Assembly: GCF_021391495.1 (NCBI RefSeq)
Contig: NZ_CP090063.1
Coordinates: forward strand, 7,874,001 to 7,938,000
Length of the DNA: 64,000 bases
Direction: 5' to 3'
Source of the DNA: Amycolatopsis acidiphila
Lineage (GTDB): Bacteria; Actinomycetota; Actinomycetes; Mycobacteriales; Pseudonocardiaceae
In this document: positions 57,923-64,000 of the stretch, in pieces
Position numbering within the stretch: position 1 is the stretch's first letter
How the letters are laid out: each line of letters starts with the position of its first letter
Notes under the pieces: generated by a model
Seen by the model: the letters and a program-made list of their open reading frames with translations, nothing else
Told to the model about the DNA's origin: nothing
The model's database searches: none
Program-made: the position numbers and the translations under genes

Positions 57923-59550
57923 TGACGGCCCCTTCTCAGAAGGCCGGCGGGACTCGCGCGGAGCGGATGCGGTTGCCGCTGTCGACGGAGGTCATGAAGG
58001 CGACCGCCGAGAAATACGGCGTGTGTGTCCGGCCGTTCACGATGGAGGTCGGCGACCCCGACACCGGCGAACTGCGCTACGTCGCCGTGCCTTGCGGGTC
58101 GACGGTCGAGAGCGTGTGTGCACCGTGTGCGAAGAAGGCCAAGGCCTTGCGGATGGCGCAATGCCGGGAAGGCTGGCACCTGACCGAGGAACCCGACTTC
58201 ACCCCGGCAGCACCCACCGACGATCAGAAGGAGTTGATGGCCTTCCGCGCTGACCTGGTGGCGCGGTATCGGGAGGCGGTGGAGATCGGGGAGGAGGGCC
58301 AGGCCGATGAGCTGCGCGACGAGATCCGGGGAGTGGACGAGGAACTTCGACAACTCGGGATGCGCGGTCGTCTGCCCTCACCGGACCTGCCGGAGAAGGG
58401 ACCGAAGAAGCGATCGACCAAGCGGCGACAGGACGCACCCAACCTGCCCCGGCGGAAGGTCGCCAAGACCACCGTGGGGCGGGAGTACGCGGGCAAGTTC
58501 CGGCCGTCCATGTTCGTCACGCTCACCTGCGACACCTATGGGCGGGTCCGCGACGACGGCACCCCGGTCGATATGGCGACCTATGACTACCGCCGTGCGG
58601 CTCGCGACGCGGTGCATTTCTCGTCGCTGGTGGATCGGTGGTGGCAGAACCTGCGCCGGGTCGTCGGGTGGGATGTGCAGTACTTCGCCACCGTGGAACC
58701 GCAGAAACGGGCCGCACCGCACCTGCACACCGCGCTGCGGGGCTCCATCCCGCACGAGGTCGTCCGGCAGGTCACCGAAGCCACCTACCACCAGGTGTGG
58801 TGGCCCAACCATGACCAGCCCGTCTACGGCGGGGACTACCTGCCGGTGTGGGACATGCGAACGAAGTCCTTTGTCGACCCCGAGACACGGGAACCGTTGC
58901 GGCAGTGGGAGGACGCGATAGAAGACGCGGAGGAACCCGCGCACGTGGTCACCTTCGGGCGGCAGGTGCACTCCAAGGGCATCCTCGGCGGCACCGAAGA
59001 AGCGGGGCGGCACATCGGGTACCTGACCAAGTACCTCACCAAGTCCACCGGTGAGGTGGTCGAGGCAACCTCGGCCAGGCAGCGGGACCACCACGACCGG
59101 CTGCATGCCGAGCTGTCGATCACCCCGTGTTCGCCTCGGTGTGCGGTGTGGCTGCTGTACGGGATCCAGCCCCTCGGCGCGACCAGCCGCACGACTCCAG
59201 GGCACTGCAAGGGGCGGACGCACCGCCGGACCACGCTGGGCTTGCCTGGTCGCCGGGTGCTGGTGTCGCGCAAGTGGTCCGGCAAGACCCTGGTCGACCA
59301 CAAGGCCGACCGCAAGGCCTTCGTCCGGGACATGCTCGCGGGCGTCGGGATCGAGAAGCCGGAGGTTGACACCTCGCGGCTGATCTGGCGCAAGGTCGAC
59401 CCCGGCGATCGGGACGCACCCCCACGTGCGCACCTGCTCATGCGGGCCATCGCCGAGCGGATCACGTGGAAGGCCGAGTACGACCGGGCGCTACTGGCCG
59501 CGAGTCCACCAGGGGAGCCAGAAACTTCGGCAATCCGGCAGGCGGCTTGA
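57922..59550 (+). CDS. repSA: RepSA-type rolling-circle replication initiator
   Basis: This 542-residue protein is nearly identical to AICE-1 RepSA from residue 10 onward. It has FVTLTCDTYGRV, HLHTALRGSIPHEV with the His pair, and HIGYLTKYLTKSTG with the tyrosines. The first residues (MTAPSQKAGGT) differ. Near identity over about 1.6 kb offers homology for recombination between the two elements. The xis gene starts 17 bases later. Confidence 0.88.
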   Translation: MTAPSQKAGGTRAERMRLPLSTEVMKATAEKYGVCVRPFTMEVGDPDTGELRYVAVPCGSTVESVCAPCAKKAKALRMAQCREGWHLTEEPDFTPAAPTDDQKELMAFRADLVARYREAVEIGEEGQADELRDEIRGVDEELRQLGMRGRLPSPDLPEKGPKKRSTKRRQDAPNLPRRKVAKTTVGREYAGKFRPSMFVTLTCDTYGRVRDDGTPVDMATYDYRRAARDAVHFSSLVDRWWQNLRRVVGWDVQYFATVEPQKRAAPHLHTALRGSIPHEVVRQVTEATYHQVWWPNHDQPVYGGDYLPVWDMRTKSFVDPETREPLRQWEDAIEDAEEPAHVVTFGRQVHSKGILGGTEEAGRHIGYLTKYLTKSTGEVVEATSARQRDHHDRLHAELSITPCSPRCAVWLLYGIQPLGATSRTTPGHCKGRTHRRTTLGLPGRRVLVSRKWSGKTLVDHKADRKAFVRDMLAGVGIEKPEVDTSRLIWRKVDPGDRDAPPRAHLLMRAIAERITWKAEYDRALLAASPPGEPETSAIRQAA

Positions 59551-59567
59551 GAACTGGGGGAACGGCT

Positions 59568-59786
59568 GTGAACAGCCATTATCTGAACGTCGAGCAGGCG
59601 GCCGAGTACCTGAACACCTCCGTCCGCTTCGTCCGCCGGTTGATCGCAGAACGACGGATTGCGTTTCACAAGGTCGGTGCCCATGTCCGCCTGGCGGTCG
59701 AGGACCTGGAAGCGTTCGTGCGGGCCGGGCGGGTGGAGCCGATCACTCGGGCGTCTGTCCGTCAGGACCTGGGAAGGGCTGCCTGA
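59568..59786 (+). CDS. xis: Excisionase / helix-turn-helix protein
   Basis: This 72-residue protein has an HTH_17-type winged helix: LNVEQAAEYLNTSVRFVRRL, RRIAFHKVGAHVRLAVEDLE. It is distinct in sequence from AICE-1 Xis, consistent with the different integration site. The GTG start follows a GGGGG stretch. Its stop overlaps the int ATG (TGATG). Confidence 0.85.
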   Translation: MNSHYLNVEQAAEYLNTSVRFVRRLIAERRIAFHKVGAHVRLAVEDLEAFVRAGRVEPITRASVRQDLGRAA

Positions 59787-60925
59787 TGCCGAACAACAAG
59801 GGACGGAAGCGGCGGTTCGGCAGCGTCCGGAAGACCTCGCTCGGGGAGTTCCAGGCGAGCTACCTCGGGCCGGACGGCAAGCGGCACTTCGCGCCGCATC
59901 GGTTCAAGCGGGAGCGTGACGCTGACCGCTGGCTGAACGGCGTGGAAGCACTGATCGTCGCCGGGGATTGGACGGATCCGGAACGGGCGAAGGTCACGCT
60001 CGGCGAGTACGCGGAGCGGTGGATCAGAGAGCGTCCGGGGCTGCGGCCACGCACGGTCGAGCTGTACCGATGGTTGCTGCGCAAGCATGTCCTGCCCTAC
60101 ATCGGCGGCGTCGAGCTGCGGAAGCTGTCGGCGGCGACCTTTCGGCAGTGGAGGGCGGATCGGCTGGAGGCCGGCGTATCGGCCTCGGTGCTGGCCAAGT
60201 GCTACCGGCTGCTTCGGGGCATCCTCAACACGGCCGTGGATCCGGACGCGATCATCACGAAGAACCCGTGCAAGATCGCGGGCGCGGAGAAGGAGAGTCC
60301 GGAGGAACGGCCGCTCGTCACGGTAGCGCAGGTGTTCCAGATCGCGGAGAAGATGCCCGACCGGTTCGCGGCCATGGTGCTGCTCGCGGCGTTCGGGTCA
60401 CTGCGGTTCGGGGAGGTGATCGCCCTGCGGCGGTGCGACCTGGCCAAGGACGTGAGCTGGGTACGGGTGTCGCGGTCGTTCGTCGAAGTGCCGGGTAAGG
60501 GAGTGGTCGCGGGGCCGCCGAAGTCACGGGCCGGGGTGCGGACGGTGATCCTGCCGGACGCGATTCGCGGGGAGATCGTGGCGCACCTGAAGAAGTTCGT
60601 GCAGCCGGAGCAAGAGGCGTTGCTGTTCACGCTGGAGAAGTCGGGCGCGCCGGTGCGGCGGCCGAACTTCGCTCAGCGCACGAAGTGGACCGAGACGGTG
60701 ACCAAGCTCGGCCTCAAGGGGGTCCACTTCCACGACCTGCGGCACGCGGGCAACGTCTGGGCGTCCAAGGCGGGCATGTCCACGCGTGACCTGATGGCGC
60801 GGATGGGCCACGACGACATACGGGCGGCGCTGATCTACCAGCGGGCGACCAGCGACGCGGACCGGATCATCGCGGATCGGCTGTCGAAGTTGGTGGAAGA
60901 GCACCGCGAGAAGCCCGCCGAGTGA
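59786..60925 (+). CDS. int: Tyrosine-type site-specific integrase
   Basis: This 379-residue integrase has Arg207 (GSLRFGEV), His316-x-x-Arg319 (FHDLRHAGN), MGHDDIRAAL with His342, and Tyr351 (LIYQRAT). The N-terminal arm-binding part (RRFGSVRKTSLGEFQASYLG) and core-binding domain are complete. It belongs to a different branch from AICE-1 Int and targets the tRNA-Gly(CCC) gene immediately downstream. The gene ends five bases before the right repeat begins. Confidence 0.92.
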   Translation: MPNNKGRKRRFGSVRKTSLGEFQASYLGPDGKRHFAPHRFKRERDADRWLNGVEALIVAGDWTDPERAKVTLGEYAERWIRERPGLRPRTVELYRWLLRKHVLPYIGGVELRKLSAATFRQWRADRLEAGVSASVLAKCYRLLRGILNTAVDPDAIITKNPCKIAGAEKESPEERPLVTVAQVFQIAEKMPDRFAAMVLLAAFGSLRFGEVIALRRCDLAKDVSWVRVSRSFVEVPGKGVVAGPPKSRAGVRTVILPDAIRGEIVAHLKKFVQPEQEALLFTLEKSGAPVRRPNFAQRTKWTETVTKLGLKGVHFHDLRHAGNVWASKAGMSTRDLMARMGHDDIRAALIYQRATSDADRIIADRLSKLVEEHREKPAE

Positions 60926-60929
60926 TGTT

Positions 60930-61042
60930 GTTGGGATGTTGCTGGAGACGGCAGAAGGGGTGCCTCCCAAGATCGGGTGGCACCCCTTCTGACCTGCGAA
61001 GAGCGGATGACGGGAATCGAACCCGCGTATTCAGCTTGGGAA
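60930..61042 (+). repeat. Right attachment site of AICE-2
   Basis: This is the 113-base partner of 46803-46915; the 68 bases from 60975 to 61042 are identical to the left copy. It includes the terminator hairpin and the 3' half of the functional tRNA-Gly gene, which the element supplied. Confidence 0.9.
60953..60990 (-). terminator. tRNA-Gly terminator hairpin
   Basis: AGAAGGGGTGCC pairs with GGCACCCCTTCT. It lies 11 bases past the tRNA 3' end on the minus strand. A copy with a different loop is at the left att site (from 46826), so element and chromosome each carry one. Confidence 0.8.
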
Positions 61043-61072
61043 GCTGATGTTCTACCATTGAACTACATCCGC
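61002..61072 (-). tRNA. tRNA-Gly (anticodon CCC)
   Basis: This complete 71-nt cloverleaf, minus strand, has acceptor GCGGATG paired with CATCCGC, D arm GTTCAATGGTAGAAC, anticodon stem TCAGC/GCTGA with loop TTCCCAA (anticodon CCC), and T arm CGGGTTCGATTCCCG; the discriminator base is U. CCA is not encoded. The 3' half is shared with the AICE-2 att repeat, so the element's integration left the gene intact. Confidence 0.95.
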
Positions 61073-61148
61073 AGCGCCACGAAGCATACACGGTGCGCCC
61101 TATCCCTTTCGCGAGGCCTCCCGGACAACTTGACGTGTCGGGGGCAAC

Positions 61149-61166
61149 TGACAACACTTGTTGTCA
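61149..61166. promoter_or_regulatory. Palindrome overlapping the start codon of the MpaB-type gene
   Basis: TGACAAC and GTTGTCA are perfect reverse complements around ACTT, and the last base is the A of the ATG. A TetR-type regulator bound here would block transcription or translation start directly. No regulator gene is adjacent in the window. Confidence 0.6.
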
Positions 61167-62347
61167 TGGACCAGCGGCTCCCCGATCCCGAGCTCTTCCG
61201 CCACGGCGGGTTCAAGGTCGCGGCCAAGTTGTTCGGGCCGGCGGAGGATCTTCGCGGGACCGCCGAGCAGGTTCGCCGCTTTCGGGAGTACGCCCAGGCC
61301 GAGGATCCGCTTGCCGACGCGGTCGTCGCGAGCATGTCCAGTCCACAAGCCAAAGCCGCCTTCGAGGAGGCGCTCGAAAAGGGCGTCGGCCAGGTGCGGC
61401 ACCCGCCCCGGGAGGTGCGCGAGTTCTTCGAGGCCGTCGAGGCCGCGCCCTACTGGCTCGACCACGACCGGCTGGAGCGGGGTGCCCGGGCGATCACGCG
61501 CACCGGCCTGCTCGGGCTCTTCCCGCTCGGCGACATGTCCCTGATGGGCGGCTACCTCGCCTCCCGCGCCACGAAATCCCTCGTCGCGACCGGGCAGATC
61601 GAGCATATGGCGGGCCGTCGCCTCATCGAGACCGCCGCGTGGTGGATCGACGTCACCACGCCCGGCAAGCTCCGCCGCGGCGAGAGCGGCTACGCCTCGG
61701 CCATCCGCGTCCGCCTCGTGCACGCGCACGTTCGCGCCGCCATGAACCGGCGCCCCGACTGGGACTACGAGGCCTGGGACCGTCCGGTCAACCAGGTCCA
61801 GACGACCGGCACCCTGCTGCTCTTCTCGCTCGTCTTCGTCCTCGGCACCCAGCTCCTCGGCATCCGCTACACCGACCGCGAGCGCGCCGACATCCTGCAT
61901 CTGTGGCGCTACGTCGGCTGGCTGATGGGCGTCGAGGAGGACCTCCTGCCCGCCAACGAGGATGACGCCTGGCGCCTGCTCTGGCTGCTCGCCAGCACCG
62001 AGTTCATCCCCGACGAGGACTCGAAGCGCCTCGCCAAGGCACTGCAGGCGACCCACGACGCCAGCCCCGCCGGCAAGCTCCTTTCGCGGGTGCACTCCTC
62101 GATCAGCCGCCTGGTCCTGGGCAAGAACAACGCCGACTTCCTCGAACTGCCCAACGACCTCGTCACGCAGGGTGCGGTGCTCACCGCCGCCGCGGTCAAC
62201 TTCGCTGCCGAGACCGCGCGCCGCCACATCCCCGGCGCCACCGCGCTGCAGGAACTGATCGGCACGCTCGAGCGCCGCCGCTACGTCGACCGGCTCGCGA
62301 AGATCGTCCGCTTGGACCCGACGTATGCGCGGCACATGGCGGCGTGA
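61166..62347 (+). CDS. MpaB-family (DUF2236) oxygenase-like protein
   Basis: This 393-residue protein has the ER-bound oxygenase MpaB/Latex-clearing-protein-like fold: PYWLDHDRLERGARAITRTG, GYLASRATKSLVATGQIEHM, ETAAWWIDVTTPG, and the heme-ligand region VRLVHAHVRAAMNRRPDWD. Members bind heme b and oxidise lipids or polyisoprenoids; here the substrate is unknown. The start is covered by a palindromic operator, so expression is probably switched. It is the first gene right of AICE-2. Confidence 0.78.
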   Translation: MDQRLPDPELFRHGGFKVAAKLFGPAEDLRGTAEQVRRFREYAQAEDPLADAVVASMSSPQAKAAFEEALEKGVGQVRHPPREVREFFEAVEAAPYWLDHDRLERGARAITRTGLLGLFPLGDMSLMGGYLASRATKSLVATGQIEHMAGRRLIETAAWWIDVTTPGKLRRGESGYASAIRVRLVHAHVRAAMNRRPDWDYEAWDRPVNQVQTTGTLLLFSLVFVLGTQLLGIRYTDRERADILHLWRYVGWLMGVEEDLLPANEDDAWRLLWLLASTEFIPDEDSKRLAKALQATHDASPAGKLLSRVHSSISRLVLGKNNADFLELPNDLVTQGAVLTAAAVNFAAETARRHIPGATALQELIGTLERRRYVDRLAKIVRLDPTYARHMAA

Positions 62348-62362
62348 CAGTAGGGTGAGCGG

Positions 62363-62944
62363 GTGCTGCTCAGTGACCGCGACCTTCGCAAGGAAGTCGA
62401 AGCCGGACGCCTGGGGATCGACCCCTTCGACCCCGCCATGGTGCAACCGTCCAGCGTCGACGTGCGGCTGGACCGGTTCTTCCGGGTCTTCAACAACAGC
62501 CAGTACACCCACATCGACCCCTCCCGGCAGCAGGACGAGCTGACCTCGCTGGTCGAGAAGGAGGGCGACGACCCGTTCGTCCTGCACCCGGGCGAGTTCG
62601 TGCTCGCCTCGACGTTCGAGCTGGTCAGCCTGCCCGACGACCTCGCGGGCCGGCTCGAGGGCAAGTCCTCGCTCGGGCGCCTCGGACTGCTCACGCACTC
62701 CACCGCCGGGTTCATCGACCCCGGCTTCTCCGGGCACATCACGCTCGAGCTGTCGAACGTCGCCAACCTGCCGATCACGCTCTGGCCGGGCATGAAGATC
62801 GGCCAGCTGTGCCTGTTCCGGCTCACCAGCGCCGCCGAGTTCCCGTACGGCTCGGCCGAGGTCGGCTCGCGCTACCAGGGCCAGCGCGGCCCGACGCCGA
62901 GCCGGGCGTACCAGAACTTCCATCGCGTGGACACCTGGCGCTGA
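62363..62944 (+). CDS. dcd: dCTP deaminase (probably bifunctional, dUMP-forming)
   Basis: This 193-residue enzyme deaminates dCTP; actinobacterial members also hydrolyse the product to dUMP. Visible are [71 protein letters not shown] and [15 protein letters not shown]. It supplies dUMP for thymidylate synthesis. The start is GTG, 15 bases after the MpaB-type gene, but it is a housekeeping gene. Confidence 0.92.
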   Translation: MLLSDRDLRKEVEAGRLGIDPFDPAMVQPSSVDVRLDRFFRVFNNSQYTHIDPSRQQDELTSLVEKEGDDPFVLHPGEFVLASTFELVSLPDDLAGRLEGKSSLGRLGLLTHSTAGFIDPGFSGHITLELSNVANLPITLWPGMKIGQLCLFRLTSAAEFPYGSAEVGSRYQGQRGPTPSRAYQNFHRVDTWR

Positions 62945-62977
62945 ACCACCCAAAACGTATGGAAACCTTGCTGACCA

Positions 62978-62993
62978 GGTGAAACATTTCACC
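62978..62993. promoter_or_regulatory. LacI-type operator upstream of the sugar transporter
   Basis: GGTGAAACATTTCACC is a perfect inverted repeat with 7-base arms. Its core TGAAACATTTCA differs by one base from the operator of the LacI gene at 37526-37537. It lies 80 bases before the transporter start. Confidence 0.7.
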
Positions 62994-63073
62994 CGGCTGG
63001 TTCGGTATGGACTGGACCACCCCTACCGTTAGCCCGGATGGAGGCATCACCTCAGGGCAAGGAGGCAGGGGCA

Positions 63074-64000
63074 ATGGGTCTCGCCACGACCGGAGAGCGA
63101 GCTGGTCAACAACATCTCGCCCACGTCGTGTTCATCGCCGGGGCGGCCGCGATCGGCGGCTTCCTCTTCGGCTACGACAGTTCCAACATCAACGGTGCCG
63201 TACTCGGCATCCAGCAGCACTTCCACGTCGGGGCCGGGGTCACCGGCCTGACCGTGTCCAGCGCGCTCATCGGCTCGGCCGTCGGCGCCTGGTTCGGCGG
63301 CCTGCTGTCCGACCGGATCGGCCGCATCCGCACGATGCAGCTGGCCGCCGTGCTCTTCCTGATCAGCGCCGTCGGCGCGATGTTCCCCTTCAGCGTGTGG
63401 GACCTCGCGATCTGGCGCGTCGTCGGCGGAATCGCGATCGGTGTCGCCTCGGTGATCGGGCCGGCCTACATCGCCGAGGTCGCGCCGCCGGCGTACCGCG
63501 GCAGGCTGGCGTCGCTGCAACAGCTGGCGATCGTGCTCGGCATCGGGGTGTCCGCGCTGGTCAACTGGGTCGTAAAGGACCTGGCGCCGGCCGGCGCGGA
63601 CGGGTCACATGACCTGAACGGCTCACTCGGCGGCATCGAGGCCTGGCAGTGGATGCTCGGGGCCGCGGCCATTCCCGCCATCGTGTACCTGGTGCTCGCC
63701 TCGGTGATCCCCGAGTCGCCGCACTACCTGCTCTCGATCGGCAAGACGGCGAAGGCGCGCAAGGTGCTCGCGGAGGTCGAGAGCGGGGACGTCGACGCCA
63801 AGCTCGAGGACATCCGCCGCGGCCTGCGCGTCGAGAAGCGCTCGAAGATCCGCGACCTCGTCGGCGGCAGGTTCGGACTGCTGCCGATCGTCTGGGTCGG
63901 GATCGCACTGGCGGTGTTCCAGCAGTTCGTCGGCATCAACGTGATCTTCTACTACTCGGACACGCTGTGGCACTCGGTCGGGCAGAACACCGACTCGCTG
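63074..64000 (+). CDS. Sugar porter family MFS transporter (cut by window edge)
   Basis: The visible 309 residues are the N-terminal two-thirds of a 12-helix sugar/H+ symporter. Signatures are GGFLFGYDSSNINGAVLG, the loop LLSDRIGRIRTM, GRLASLQQLAIVLGI, PESPHYLLSIGKTAKARKVL and the sixth-helix region FQQFVGINVIFYYSDTLW. The ATG is preceded by GGAGGCAGGGGCA. It probably takes up a monosaccharide or inositol; the upstream LacI-type operator suggests catabolite-specific induction. The C-terminus is outside the window. Confidence 0.88.
   Translation, partial: MGLATTGERAGQQHLAHVVFIAGAAAIGGFLFGYDSSNINGAVLGIQQHFHVGAGVTGLTVSSALIGSAVGAWFGGLLSDRIGRIRTMQLAAVLFLISAVGAMFPFSVWDLAIWRVVGGIAIGVASVIGPAYIAEVAPPAYRGRLASLQQLAIVLGIGVSALVNWVVKDLAPAGADGSHDLNGSLGGIEAWQWMLGAAAIPAIVYLVLASVIPESPHYLLSIGKTAKARKVLAEVESGDVDAKLEDIRRGLRVEKRSKIRDLVGGRFGLLPIVWVGIALAVFQQFVGINVIFYYSDTLWHSVGQNTDSL

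Larger units (their letters stand above)
46848..61042 (+). mobile_element. AICE-2: pSAM2-type element in tRNA-Gly(CCC)
   Basis: About 14.1 kb lies between the identical 68-base repeats. The core is pra, small gntR, two zinc ribbons, traB (frameshifted), small gene, repSA, xis, int, in the same order as AICE-1. Cargo and control genes are different. The tRNA-Gly gene is reconstituted at the int end. Because traB is broken, autonomous transfer is doubtful. Confidence 0.9.

Noticed and set aside
1..64000. CRISPR array
   Set aside because: No series of regularly spaced identical short repeats was seen; the repeats found are att sites, operators and one 85-bp family.

Overview
The window looks like the chromosome of a high-GC actinomycete, most plausibly an Amycolatopsis-like member of the Pseudonocardiaceae. 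This is inferred from the G+C-rich codon use, the many GTG starts and ATGA overlaps, the actinobacterial order of the inositol genes, and two pSAM2/pMEA-type integrative and conjugative elements (AICEs). No ribosomal RNA or housekeeping marker is present that would settle the genus.

Left part (1-9.7 kb): the 3' end of an IS110-type transposase abuts a membrane group-4-hydrogenase-like module (HyfC, HyfB and a NuoB-like small subunit) headed by an ArsR repressor with a perfect operator. Next comes a scrapyard: a group II intron 3' end with intact domains V and VI fused to the 5' end of a tyrosine recombinase gene, an IS256 fragment, and the C-terminal part of a FxLD-type peptide methyltransferase. 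A block of accessory genes follows (NYN-like protein, DUF1883-like protein, AlbA_2/Schlafen-like protein).

AICE-1 (about 9.7-21.1 kb) is flanked by direct repeats of the 3' end of a tRNA-Lys(UUU) gene. Its core runs on the minus strand: pra, a small gntR, two zinc-ribbon genes, traB, a small gene, repSA, xis, int. A divergent GntR/UTRA-YdcF pair lies next to it, with cargo of a TIGR04141/DUF6119-like protein and a HEPN-like protein.

The chromosome between the elements (21.1-46.8 kb) holds an iolC-aldolase-iolB-iolD-iolE-iolG operon for myo-inositol catabolism, a dienelactone hydrolase, and a group of unusual nucleotide-signalling-like proteins: a RyR/NAD-binding membrane protein and a TIR/deoxyribosyltransferase-like domain fused to a methyltransferase. 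It also holds a LacI repressor beside a fumarylacetoacetase-type hydrolase, dusB, a GntR-MaoC-CoA-transferase cluster, glmS, and a calcineurin-like phosphodiesterase.

AICE-2 (about 46.8-61.0 kb) sits in a complete tRNA-Gly(CCC) gene. It carries the same nine-gene core in the opposite orientation. A different control module (ABM-domain protein plus XRE/TPR regulator) sits upstream of pra, and the cargo is an HAD-type protein with a membrane partner, plus a DNA methyltransferase translationally coupled to two putative D...(S/T)xK nucleases. Its traB is broken by a one-base indel. Right of it are an MpaB-type oxygenase, dcd, and the start of a sugar transporter whose operator nearly matches that of the LacI gene.

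How the parts relate: in both AICEs the core has the same order and coupling, while the regulators and cargo have been exchanged. Two non-coding blocks are also conserved: a roughly 140-bp imperfect palindrome near the end opposite int, and an 85-bp repeat beside the cargo. The most promising candidates for undescribed biology are the methyltransferase/two-nuclease operon, the HAD/membrane pair, the DUF6119/HEPN cargo, and the TIR-like methyltransferase fusion.
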